A stretch of 64,000 nt of DNA from Oscillospiraceae bacterium (GTDB taxonomy: Bacteria; Bacillota; Clostridia; Oscillospirales; Ruminococcaceae). The translations under genes were made by a program, and so were the position numbers. Below are positions 1 through 9,180 of this stretch, one piece after another. The notes beneath the pieces were generated by a model. The model was given only the letters and a program-made list of their open reading frames with translations, ran no database searches and was not told where the DNA came from. The DNA lies in NCBI GenBank assembly GCA_017462785.1, contig JAFTQJ010000066.1:47111-111110 (forward strand). Direction: 5' to 3'. How positions within the stretch are numbered: the first letter of the stretch is position 1; each line of letters begins with the position of its first letter.

Positions 1-870
1 GAACCGCTGATTGCCTGCATTGCCGGATTCTTTCTTCTGTTCATGCTCTGGATGCTGGCGGCTTCGCTCAATTTCCGCATTGATTTTGATGCGGAAGGGT
101 TTACGCATCGGAATTTCCTCCGGCGTTCCCATCGGTACTCTTATCGGGATGTAACGGAGATCCGTTTCAGCAAGACCATGATCGTCCGTGTGGGGAAACG
201 AAAAATTTCTGTGGAGGAGGATTTTTCTGAATCCAACACATTCCGTCACGCTCTCAAGGTACACGCTCATCAGGCAAAACGCACGGAATCCAAGCTGTTT
301 GGGGGAAATGTGGAAAATCCGGAGGAATTTGTATTTGTCTTTTGGTTTGTCTACATTGGTCTGCTCCTCATGTTTCTGATTGCCTATGTTTCATTAAGGG
401 ATCTGAAAGAAAAGGATCTTGCCAGTGTAACGGCTGTGCTCTCCGGCTGTGAGCTGAAAACGGATGGTGAGGGGGACGAGGATCTTCTGCTGTATGCACA
501 GGGATTCGGCGAGCCGTTTCGGGTCTGGTATCCGGAGGATGTGGAACATCCGGAACAGCTGCGGTCTGAAATTGACAATGGTACAAGCTTCACGCTATAC
601 TATGACAAGCGTGAATATCAAGAAGAAGAAGTCCGCACGGACGGTGCTGTTGTACAGATGCTGACCTGCGGCACCTGCACCTATTTGTCACTGGAAAGCA
701 CGAACCGGCACAATGCTGAAATACGAACCATTCTGCTGGCGGCTGCTTTGATCGTTACGGTGCTTTGCTTTGGATATGCGGCACTGTTCAATTATGTCAC
801 GACCAACGCCGAGCGTTTTCCGAATGCGGTGCGGTGGTTTGTAAAAGATTCCTACATCCGAAAAAAATAG
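1..870 (+). CDS. Membrane protein of unknown function, 5' end outside window
   Basis: The frame is open from base 1, and the first in-frame ATG (position 43) lies inside a hydrophobic segment, so the true start is probably upstream. A soluble stretch follows (about residues 25-110 of the visible part) that alternates basic and hydrophobic residues like a PH-like fold. There are then two further membrane segments, one near 'FVYIGLLLMFLIAYVSL' and one near the C-terminus, with an acidic loop of about 100 residues between them. A terminator follows directly. I do not recognise the family. Reality as a gene is well supported; function is unknown. Confidence 0.75.
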   Translation, partial: EPLIACIAGFFLLFMLWMLAASLNFRIDFDAEGFTHRNFLRRSHRYSYRDVTEIRFSKTMIVRVGKRKISVEEDFSESNTFRHALKVHAHQAKRTESKLFGGNVENPEEFVFVFWFVYIGLLLMFLIAYVSLRDLKEKDLASVTAVLSGCELKTDGEGDEDLLLYAQGFGEPFRVWYPEDVEHPEQLRSEIDNGTSFTLYYDKREYQEEEVRTDGAVVQMLTCGTCTYLSLESTNRHNAEIRTILLAAALIVTVLCFGYAALFNYVTTNAERFPNAVRWFVKDSYIRKK

Positions 871-871
871 A

Positions 872-902
872 AAAAGGAACGGCATTCCCCCGTTCCTTTT
901 TT
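872..902 (+). terminator. Rho-independent terminator
   Basis: AAGGAACGG and CCGTTCCTT form a stem with a short loop followed by a run of T, immediately after the stop codon of the preceding membrane protein gene. Confidence 0.8.
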
Positions 903-916
903 GCATGTGCATAAAA

Positions 917-944
917 AAAGAACCCCCGAAAACCGGAGGTTCTG
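917..944 (-). terminator. Terminator of rpsT
   Basis: On the minus strand AGAACCTCCGG pairs imperfectly with CGGGGGTTCT and is followed by seven T, just beyond the rpsT stop codon. Confidence 0.75.
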
Positions 945-956
945 AGTGTATCACAC

Positions 957-1211
957 TTATGCATTCAGAAGCTTAGCCAGATGTGCCTTCTTGCGAGCTG
1001 CGTTGTTCTTATGCAGCAGGTTCTTAGCACAAGCCTGGTCAACACGCTTGATCGCAGCCTTTACTGCTACATCCTTGTCAGCAGCATTCTCTGCACAAGC
1101 CAGTTCAGCCTTCTTGATCATGGTCTTGAGATTGGACTTTCTTGCCTTGTTAGCAGCAGCCTTAGTCTTGTTAACCTTTACTCTCTTCTTAGCGGACTTG
1201 ATATTCGGCAT
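957..1211 (-). CDS. rpsT: 30S ribosomal protein S20
   Basis: The 84-residue product begins MPNIKSAKKRVKVNKTKAAAN and is rich in Lys, Ala and Asn, as expected for S20, which binds 16S rRNA early in 30S assembly. Length matches the family (about 85 residues). A strong GGGAGGTG ribosome site precedes the ATG. It is transcribed away from gpr. The rpsT/gpr neighbourhood is common in clostridia. The leader carries an inverted repeat at 1300-1318. Confidence 0.97.
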   Translation of the reverse strand: MPNIKSAKKRVKVNKTKAAANKARKSNLKTMIKKAELACAENAADKDVAVKAAIKRVDQACAKNLLHKNNAARKKAHLAKLLNA

Positions 1212-1299
1212 TTTTGGACACCTCCCATTTCAATTCTGGCAGCGTATAAATACGCCATCACGGTATAAAATAAGAAAGCAGAGAGACACGAACTGCTTT

Positions 1300-1318
1300 C
1301 GGACGGAACGATCGTCCG
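1300..1318 (-). promoter_or_regulatory. Inverted repeat in rpsT leader
   Basis: CGGACG and CGTCCG are separated by seven bases, about 90 bp upstream of the rpsT start. S20 synthesis is autoregulated in other bacteria, so this could be a leader hairpin, but that role is inference. Confidence 0.35.
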
Positions 1319-1469
1319 TGCATAGTATACCGCTACTATACCTGTATTATATTTTACCACCTTTTTCGCAAAAATGCAAGTCCTTTTTTCACGATTTTTT
1401 CAGAAGATGGGAGGGGCTTTTTCGTCATTTTCAACAAGGGTGCAGCGGCTTTGGAAAAAGTCCTGCAAA

Positions 1470-1547
1470 ATTGCCCCACCCCCTGTCCCCTCCCGATGGG
1501 AGGGGGAGCATGAGCCGGTGCTCCGCACCGGCAAGGGCAAAGCCCTT
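1470..1547 (+). repeat. Three-hairpin intergenic repeat, type B, copy in gpr leader
   Basis: After the shared left arm (ATTGCCCC...) come three perfect stem-loops in series: CCCCTCCC/GGGAGGGG (1487-1505), GCCGGTGC/GCACCGGC (1514-1532) and AAGGGC/GCCCTT (1533-1547). The same architecture recurs at 16021-16160 and, with different stem sequences, at 8989-9141, 20639-20791 and 44047-44199. This copy ends about 10 bp before the gpr ribosome site, so it would lie in the gpr 5' leader. Confidence 0.8.
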
Positions 1548-1573
1548 TTACCACCTTAGAAAGGAGCACGATC

Positions 1574-2428
1574 ATGGAATACAGAACGGACCTTGCCCTG
1601 GAAAGTCTTGCACGGGCGGCTGTGCGGTCGGGCATTACAGAAAAACGGCGTGGAGAGCATTTCCGGATCACGGAGATCCACGTTGCAGACGATGAAAGCG
1701 GCAGGAGCATCGGCAAGGGAAAGGGTACCTATATTACCCTCGAAGGACAGCCTCTTTCCCGATTTTCGGACGATACTGAAAACATGGCGGTCGAGCTTGC
1801 CGCCGAGCTGCGGCAGCTTCTGCCGAGGGAGGGCTGTGTGCTGGTGGCTGGTCTTGGCAATCAGGACATAACCCCCGATGCCCTCGGTCCACGGACAATG
1901 GCAAGTGTGCTTGCCACCCGTCACCTGAAAAAAGAGCTTGCTCAGGAGGATGAGGATTTTCTGAAAAATCTGCGTCCGGTGAGCGTGATCGCAGGCGGCG
2001 TGCTCGGACAGACGGGCATTGAAAGTGCGGAGCTGATCCATGCGGTAGCTGAAGCGATCCGACCGGCGGCGGTCATTGCAGTGGATGCACTCGCCTGCTC
2101 CTCGCTTGAACGGCTGGGAACGACAGTACAGCTTGCGGACACGGGCATTGCTCCCGGAAGCGGCGTGGCGAATCACCGCCTTGCCCTGACGCAGGAGGTA
2201 TTCGGCGTGCCGGTCATCGGAATGGGTGTGCCGACGGTCATCGGCATGCGGACGATCGCCGAGGATCTGACAGGGCATCCCCTGAAAGTGCCACGTCCGG
2301 AAATGATGGTCACGCCCCGTGACGTGGACAGGCTCATCACACAGGCGGCACATCTGCTTGCCTGCGGTATCAATCTGGCACTGCATCCTGAAATGAATTA
2401 TGCGGATGTATGCGGACTGACTGCGTGA
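1574..2428 (+). CDS. gpr: Germination protease GPR
   Basis: GPR is the spore aspartic-type endopeptidase that degrades small acid-soluble proteins when spores germinate. It is made as a zymogen that loses an N-terminal propeptide. The 284-residue product starts MEYRTDLALESLA, the usual GPR propeptide region, and carries the conserved core 'GLGNQDITPDALGP' and 'GMGVPTVIGMRTIAEDLT'. It is shorter than the Bacillus enzyme (about 370) but in the range of clostridial forms. The start is set by AAAGGAG seven bases upstream. No spoIIP follows, unlike many clostridia; a LytTR regulator comes next. Confidence 0.95.
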   Translation: MEYRTDLALESLARAAVRSGITEKRRGEHFRITEIHVADDESGRSIGKGKGTYITLEGQPLSRFSDDTENMAVELAAELRQLLPREGCVLVAGLGNQDITPDALGPRTMASVLATRHLKKELAQEDEDFLKNLRPVSVIAGGVLGQTGIESAELIHAVAEAIRPAAVIAVDALACSSLERLGTTVQLADTGIAPGSGVANHRLALTQEVFGVPVIGMGVPTVIGMRTIAEDLTGHPLKVPRPEMMVTPRDVDRLITQAAHLLACGINLALHPEMNYADVCGLTA

Positions 2429-2458
2429 GCAGGCATCCGCTGACTGAAATGACGGCTC

Positions 2459-2489
2459 TGCCGCTGTCCCGTGCAATGGGGCAGCGGCA
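2459..2489 (+). terminator. Hairpin after gpr
   Basis: TGCCGCTG and CAGCGGCA form an 8-bp stem about 30 bp after the gpr stop. The following T tract is poor, so termination is only likely. Confidence 0.5.
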
Positions 2490-2534
2490 TTTGTACATCT
2501 TACCGGTGCTTTTGTCCCTCTTATCGGAAACGGC

Positions 2535-2563
2535 TTGCAATGCTGCAAAAAAGCCGCTATAAT
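2535..2563 (+). promoter_or_regulatory. SigA-type promoter for LytTR/DUF3021 pair
   Basis: TTGCAA and TATAAT are separated by 17 bp, about 40 bp upstream of the LytTR start codon. Confidence 0.75.
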
Positions 2564-2603
2564 AAAAACATGGATTGCAGTCCGGAAGATGAAGGAGGTT
2601 CCA

Positions 2604-3038
2604 ATGAACATATTGATCGAAGAACACTGCCCCGATGCATTGCAGGTGGTCATCCGCTGTCGGGAAGCAGATGCACAGGTACAGCAGCTCAAAGCACATA
2701 TTGCTCTGTTTGACAACCGTTTGCAGGCAAAGGACGGTGACGGAACACGCCTTGTGCACACAAGGGATGTGCTCTATTTTGAGTCCGTTGATGACCGCAC
2801 ATTTCTCTATACCGCCGATGCCGTGCTGGAGGTGGGGTACCGGCTCTATGAGCTGGAGCTGATGCTGCCAAAGCAGGATTTCCTGCGTTCGTCCCGTTCA
2901 CAGATCGTGAACATCCAGCGGATCAGCACACTGCATCCGGAGCTGAACCGGACGCTGACCGCCACGCTCTGCAATGGCGAAAAACTGACGATTTCCCGCA
3001 AATACGTTCCCCATCTCAAACGCTTATTATCCCTATAA
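2604..3038 (+). CDS. LytTR-family DNA-binding regulator
   Basis: The product has 144 residues, starting at the ATG placed seven bases after GGAGG; an in-frame upstream ATG lacks such a site. The C-terminal half carries the LytTR pattern 'DVLYFESVDDRTFLYTADAVLEV', 'LPKQDFLRSSRSQIVNIQRI' and 'LTISRKYVPHLKRLL', which binds direct repeats in promoters. There is no receiver domain; the N-terminus is a short uncharacterised region. It sits 13 bp before a DUF3021 gene. That two-gene arrangement is common in Firmicutes, where the membrane protein is thought to modulate the regulator. Confidence 0.9.
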   Translation: MNILIEEHCPDALQVVIRCREADAQVQQLKAHIALFDNRLQAKDGDGTRLVHTRDVLYFESVDDRTFLYTADAVLEVGYRLYELELMLPKQDFLRSSRSQIVNIQRISTLHPELNRTLTATLCNGEKLTISRKYVPHLKRLLSL

Positions 3039-3051
3039 GGAGGTCTTTTTT

Positions 3052-3534
3052 ATGACAAACACAAAACAGGAATGGACCCGATTTTTCATCTGGCTCCGCA
3101 ACGGCTTTTGCTTTGTGAGCACATGGCTGCTCTTTCTGGTCTGGCTGCTCTGCAAGGCTGGACACACTTACATGATACCGGCGGATACCATCGCAGCGGT
3201 CATGCTCGGCTCTCTGGGGGGCGTGCTGCTCTTCTGTGCGGTGTTCACCAAGGTATTCATCCGGAAATTCGGCTTCGCTGTGCGGTTTACACTGTTCATG
3301 GCTCTGACGGTGCTGTATGAGCTGGGGTTCGCTCATGCGGCTCTCTCCCATCTGCATGAACAGGCAAATGCCCCCATGCTGTTCGGCTCCGCCGCTTCGT
3401 CCGGCTGGCTGGTATTCGCAGGGATCGTACTGGTGATGTACGGCATCTCCATGGGGATCTACGCCGTTTACCGCAAAAAGAAAGGTGCACTCTATACCGA
3501 GGCACTCCGCACCTATCAGAAACAGTGTCAATGA
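3052..3534 (+). CDS. DUF3021 family membrane protein
   Basis: The 160-residue product has four hydrophobic segments (about residues 17-36, 47-67, 77-97 and 120-140) and a basic C-terminal tail ending in a Tyr/Lys-rich stretch. Size, topology and position directly after a LytTR gene match DUF3021. Biochemical function is not established; a role in sensing or restraining its LytTR partner is inferred from co-occurrence. AAGGAGG lies eight bases before the ATG. Confidence 0.85.
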   Translation: MTNTKQEWTRFFIWLRNGFCFVSTWLLFLVWLLCKAGHTYMIPADTIAAVMLGSLGGVLLFCAVFTKVFIRKFGFAVRFTLFMALTVLYELGFAHAALSHLHEQANAPMLFGSAASSGWLVFAGIVLVMYGISMGIYAVYRKKKGALYTEALRTYQKQCQ

Positions 3535-3537
3535 GAA

Positions 3538-3563
3538 ATCCCCCTCCTGTAAAGGAGGGGGAT
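3538..3563. terminator. Bidirectional terminator hairpin
   Basis: ATCCCCCTCC and GGAGGGGGAT form a perfect 10-bp stem between the convergent ends of the DUF3021 gene and the ABC permease gene. Confidence 0.7.
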
Positions 3564-3567
3564 CCGG

Positions 3568-6084
3568 TTACTGTGCTGCAAATACGGCACTGTCTTCAAT
3601 GATGATGTCATCGTAGTATTCATCTTCGCCTGAGCGGTACTGCCACTCGTAATCCTCTGTCAGCTGATCCCAGTACTGTTCCTCAGCATAGCCGCTGCCC
3701 TTGGCAATGACAGCTTCTGCATATTCCTGCGGAACTGTCCACCATGTACCGTTGACAACGATCATATAGCTGTTCTCTGTGATCTCGTGACGTACTGCCG
3801 CATTCAGCAGCTTGTACAGCTCCGGATATACCTCACGCATAGCGGTTGAGCCGGGAGAATGGTATCTGTCCGTGTAGGCAGCTGCATGACTCTTGACATA
3901 GGGCTGATGACCTGCAATGCCCACGCCGCTTTTCGATGCAAAGCGAACTGTTTCGGGAGTATAGATGCGGATATCGAGCGTATCCTGGATGACTTCCATA
4001 TAGCTGCCGTTCGTGTAGAACTCGTGCTCATTGTTATCCAGATCGGCAATGCCGATGATTTCCACTGCATCGAACGGCTCCATGCCCATTTCTTCTTCAA
4101 GGATGGCAATGGTCGCAGTGCAGTTGTTCCAGATGGGGCATTCACGCCACATTGCATACACGCCGCCGGTTGCCGCCGGATCAAGCTCCAGCAGATCGCT
4201 GTAATACGCATCACGCAGACGCTCCAGCAGCTCCTCGGTGCAGAGGAAGTGGATGGTGCGGGAAACTTCCAGATTCTCCAGTGTCATCTCACCGGCAGGA
4301 TCCAGCTTTCTTGTGCCGTCCTCGTTGTATTCGGACAGTGTGTTCCCGAGGTTATCGTAGAGAAAGTCCGCATACATCTGTGCGTACAGCTCCGTGCCGT
4401 AAACGATGTTCAGCAGCTTGCAGTACTGATCCATGTTGATGTTGAGGCTGCGGTGTACGGTCGAACCGGTCACAGTGTAGTAGGTGATGTCGAGCCATTC
4501 GGTTTCGGCATATTGATAGTACTCTTCAAAACGTGGACTATCAGCGTAAATGAGATCGTCTTCATACCAGTAATCATAGTACATCATCTTCATATCATCG
4601 CTCATGGTTTCCGGATCCAGCTCGGAATAGCCATATGCACCAGCCTGATTTACGACATATTCGCCATAATAATCATAATTGTCATAGCGAAGAATCCGGT
4701 AATCCATCTCCTCCATCAGCTGGTCGATGGGTGTTCTGATGTCATCATATTCCTTCATATCCGCCACAATGTCCCTGTGCAGCTCCTGCACCTGACGGAT
4801 GATCTCCTTGTCGGTATATTCCAGCTCAACAGAAGCCGCAGGCATATCCGTGAATTCGAGTCTGACGGAGGTGACAGCTGCTGCCGCCGGAATGCGGTAC
4901 ACGGAACCGAATGCCTTTGTCGCATTCACAAGTGCAAACAGACCGATGGTGATTGCTACTGTGCAGGCAAAGCTGACAGCGGACAGCCAGAATTTCCGGA
5001 AGCCTCTCTTGCGGACAACCTCCATGATGAGGTAAACGACCGCTGCAAAGAGGATCGCTGCACCGTTCATACCCACTGCAAACAGGGTCAGAATGAGCAC
5101 GGTCAGGAGTGTGAGCATGATGTAGTACGCCAGCAGATACACATAGGGTTTGCCGATGGCTTCTGCACGGCGTTTTCTGTAGAGATGCCATGCGAGCACC
5201 AGTACTGCGGCAATGAGCAGCACCATCACGAGCGACCAGCGGATGAACGCCGGAATCATGCCGTGGGTGGTTGCCTGTGATGCGGTGAGATCGTGATAGC
5301 TGTAACTGTAAAGATCACCGCCGGACGTGAGATAGAGCAGGTAGATCAGACCGCCGGCAGGGCTGGTATAGCCGATGGGATGCCAGAGGTATTCAAAGCT
5401 CAGTCCCGTCACATTGTCACAGATGACAGCCAGAACCGCCGCAAAAGTGCCGGGTACCAGACAGTTGAGCAGGAGGGTGGTGTAGATGCTCTCGAAGAGT
5501 GTACCGCAGCAGACAGTGAAGAGCACCGTGGTCGTGTAGTAGAGCATCATCAGCAGGAATGCACCGATGGTGCCGATGGTGTAGTATTTGAACAGGATCT
5601 CAAAATAGAAGGAACGGGTAGTATCCATTGCCTCGAAGTCGAGTACAAAGCCGCCTGTAATCAGAATGAGCCAGCCCAGCACACAGGCGATCAGGTAGGG
5701 CAGGACGTATACAACGGTGCCTGCCAGATAGTGGCTTGCAAACCGCTGTGAACCGGTCATGGGGAGGGAATAGATCATATCCACACGGGTTTTCTTCCAA
5801 AGTTCCTGAAATACGCCGGTTGCTGCGATCATTCCGATCAGGAGTGCCGCCCCCAGACAGCAGCAGGCGATCACCATATAGCCGGCAAGATCGACATAGC
5901 CGGAATAATAATACCCATCCTGCTGGAGGGAATCCAGCCAGAACTGTACGAGGATCACAACGGAACCCATCGGGATACCCAGCAGATGCAGGATGCTGAT
6001 GACGATCATCAGCTTTTTATTTTCCTTGACTGCACAGCCGAGATTCCGGACAGCCAGAGGATTAATCAAAGACTTTGCTGTCAT
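3568..6084 (-). CDS. Large ABC transporter permease with extracellular domain
   Basis: The product has 838 residues from the ATG at 6084, chosen because GGAGGT lies nine bases upstream; an ATG 21 bases earlier lacks a site. About nine or ten membrane segments occupy residues 20-385, including 'LMIVISILHLLGIPMGSVVIL' at the start. Roughly 440 residues follow, rich in Tyr, Asp and Glu, with no clear membrane segment and probably outside the cell. The start overlaps the end of the ATPase gene by 23 bp, indicating translational coupling. Substrate is unknown. Related GntR-ABC units act in export of or response to cell-wall antibiotics. Confidence 0.85.
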   Translation of the reverse strand: MTAKSLINPLAVRNLGCAVKENKKLMIVISILHLLGIPMGSVVILVQFWLDSLQQDGYYYSGYVDLAGYMVIACCCLGAALLIGMIAATGVFQELWKKTRVDMIYSLPMTGSQRFASHYLAGTVVYVLPYLIACVLGWLILITGGFVLDFEAMDTTRSFYFEILFKYYTIGTIGAFLLMMLYYTTTVLFTVCCGTLFESIYTTLLLNCLVPGTFAAVLAVICDNVTGLSFEYLWHPIGYTSPAGGLIYLLYLTSGGDLYSYSYHDLTASQATTHGMIPAFIRWSLVMVLLIAAVLVLAWHLYRKRRAEAIGKPYVYLLAYYIMLTLLTVLILTLFAVGMNGAAILFAAVVYLIMEVVRKRGFRKFWLSAVSFACTVAITIGLFALVNATKAFGSVYRIPAAAAVTSVRLEFTDMPAASVELEYTDKEIIRQVQELHRDIVADMKEYDDIRTPIDQLMEEMDYRILRYDNYDYYGEYVVNQAGAYGYSELDPETMSDDMKMMYYDYWYEDDLIYADSPRFEEYYQYAETEWLDITYYTVTGSTVHRSLNINMDQYCKLLNIVYGTELYAQMYADFLYDNLGNTLSEYNEDGTRKLDPAGEMTLENLEVSRTIHFLCTEELLERLRDAYYSDLLELDPAATGGVYAMWRECPIWNNCTATIAILEEEMGMEPFDAVEIIGIADLDNNEHEFYTNGSYMEVIQDTLDIRIYTPETVRFASKSGVGIAGHQPYVKSHAAAYTDRYHSPGSTAMREVYPELYKLLNAAVRHEITENSYMIVVNGTWWTVPQEYAEAVIAKGSGYAEEQYWDQLTEDYEWQYRSGEDEYYDDIIIEDSAVFAAQ

Positions 6085-6970
6085 AGCCGAGCACCTCCAG
6101 TTCATAGATAAAGATTTCTTCGAGTGAAAGCGGGATCAGATCCGCCACGATGGGCTGATAGGGAGCAAGAGCCTTGCGGATGGTGGCTTCGTCACCCTTT
6201 GCGATGATGTGGTAAATACTCTCCGTTCTGGAGAAGTGCAGGATCTCCGGCACATCCTTGAAGTCCTCACGGGTGAATACACGCTCACGGTCTGCAAAGA
6301 CTGCCTGAATCTTATGGACGCTGCCCTTGAAGCTGTCAAGCTCACGGTTGAACACGATCTTACCCTTATGCAGGAGTGCCGCTGTATCGCACATTTCGTT
6401 GATCTCCTTCAGGTTATGGGAGGAAATGACGACGGTCAGCTCACGCTCGCACATGGCATCGACCACCATTTTCTTGACGATGATCCGCATGGTGGGGTCA
6501 AGTCCGTCGAACGCCTCATCAAGAAGCAGATAGGGGGTACAGCAGGCAAGACCGACAATGACGATCGCCTGTCGCTTCATACCCTTGGAAAATTTGCTGA
6601 TCTTCTTATTCAGCGGAAGCTGGATGGCACTCTGGAGCTTCTGGAAGATCTCCTCCGAAAAGCTCGGATAGAACTGTTTGTAGAATTTTTTCAGCTCCAG
6701 CAGTGTATAGCCACCGAACTGGATGGTTTCATCATTGATGAAGAATACTTTCTGTTTTGCGGCTACATTGTCAAATACGGGTTCATCATCGATGAGCACC
6801 GTGCCTGCCTCCTGCTTGTAAATGCCGCTGAACAGACGCAGGATGGTGGATTTTCCGGCACCGTTCGAGCCGAGCAGACCGAATGCGGTACCCTTGGGGA
6901 TCGAAAGATCCACGCCGTCAAGTGCGGTGAAATTACCGAATTTCTTGACCGCCCCTTCTAATTTCATCAT
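6062..6970 (-). CDS. ABC transporter ATP-binding protein (YtrB-like)
   Basis: The 302-residue product has Walker A 'GLLGSNGAGKST' near residues 32-43, a degenerate signature 'SKFSKGMKRQ' in place of LSGGQ, Walker B 'YLLLDEAFDGLDP' and the switch His in 'SSHNL'. The C-terminal 90 residues form an accessory domain. It should power the large permease encoded next. Its start overlaps the gntR stop by 4 bp (ATGA), so the three genes form an operon. Confidence 0.92.
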   Translation of the reverse strand: MMKLEGAVKKFGNFTALDGVDLSIPKGTAFGLLGSNGAGKSTILRLFSGIYKQEAGTVLIDDEPVFDNVAAKQKVFFINDETIQFGGYTLLELKKFYKQFYPSFSEEIFQKLQSAIQLPLNKKISKFSKGMKRQAIVIVGLACCTPYLLLDEAFDGLDPTMRIIVKKMVVDAMCERELTVVISSHNLKEINEMCDTAALLHKGKIVFNRELDSFKGSVHKIQAVFADRERVFTREDFKDVPEILHFSRTESIYHIIAKGDEATIRKALAPYQPIVADLIPLSLEEIFIYELEVLGYDSKVFD

Positions 6971-7344
6971 GTCGCTGCCTCCTTCTCTCTTTCTTTTGCA
7001 ATGCTGTCGATTCTCTGTGTGAGCGTATCCGGTGTAATGCCCATTTCCAGTGCATCATGCACGGAATTATCAAAGCTCTCCAGAATATGCTCCTGTGCGA
7101 CTAATTTGTCCGGTTTTGCAACAAAGCTGCCCCGTCCGGCGAGTGAATAAATGATACCGTCACGTTCGAGCAGATTGTATGCCTTTGCGACCGTGTTCGG
7201 GTTCACACTCAGCTCCGTTGCCAGACTTCGCACACTCGGGAGCTTGTCCTGTTCATTCAGGACACCTTTGAGGATCAGCTCGACCACCTTCTTATAAAGC
7301 TGTTCATAAATCGGTGTCCGGCTCATCAGGTCAATGTCAAACAT
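6967..7344 (-). CDS. GntR-family regulator, YtrA type
   Basis: The 125-residue product begins MFDIDLMSRTPIYEQLYKKV. An N-terminal winged helix-turn-helix ('LPSVRSLATELSVNPNTVAKAYNLLERDGIIY', about residues 33-66) is followed by a short helical tail, as in the YtrA subfamily, which lacks a full ligand domain. The start at 7344 follows AGGAGG; a longer frame exists but has no site. It heads the ABC operon and probably represses it until an inducer is sensed. Confidence 0.92.
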   Translation of the reverse strand: MFDIDLMSRTPIYEQLYKKVVELILKGVLNEQDKLPSVRSLATELSVNPNTVAKAYNLLERDGIIYSLAGRGSFVAKPDKLVAQEHILESFDNSVHDALEMGITPDTLTQRIDSIAKEREKEAAT

Positions 7345-7411
7345 GATTTTCCTCCTTTCTGAATCCTCCATTCCTCCGTGTTAGGTGTATTATCTATCTT
7401 AGTACAGTTAT

Positions 7412-7440
7412 AGTATAGCATACAGCATGGGATTTGTCAA
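7412..7440 (-). promoter_or_regulatory. SigA-type promoter of the gntR-ABC operon
   Basis: On the minus strand TTGACA and TATACT are separated by 17 bp, about 70 bp upstream of gntR. Between this site and the gene lie short TAGTA repeats that could be an operator, though no clean palindrome is visible. Confidence 0.8.
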
Positions 7441-7567
7441 GAGTGGGGAGGGGGATTTTATAAAATTGTGGAAAATGCACAAGAATACGGATTTGGGTAA
7501 TGATTAAATGGTACAGAATGTATTATTTGTGGGGTTGGGCAATTTCCTTTGCATCCATAACATAAGT

Positions 7568-7596
7568 AAAGGACTGCACGAAAAATGCAGTCCTTC
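7568..7596 (-). terminator. Terminator of eno
   Basis: AAGGACTGCA and TGCAGTCCTT form a 10-bp stem just beyond the eno stop codon on the minus strand. The T run after it is short. Confidence 0.65.
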
Positions 7597-7608
7597 TGAG
7601 TTCTGAAA

Positions 7609-9141
<1,533 letters not shown>

Positions 9142-9147
9142 GACTGA

Positions 9148-9175
9148 ATCCCCCATGCTGCTGCACATGGGGGAT
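9148..9175. terminator. Hairpin terminator beside dockerin gene
   Basis: ATCCCCCATG and CATGGGGGAT form a perfect 10-bp stem 5 bp beyond the stop of the minus-strand dockerin gene. ATCCCCCATG also occurs alone at 8971-8980, on the other side of the repeat element. Confidence 0.6.
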
Positions 9176-9180
9176 ACACA

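Noticed and set aside
1556-2761. 401-codon open frame antisense to gpr and into the LytTR gene
   Set aside because: It spans two real plus-strand genes and a promoter and has no supported start.
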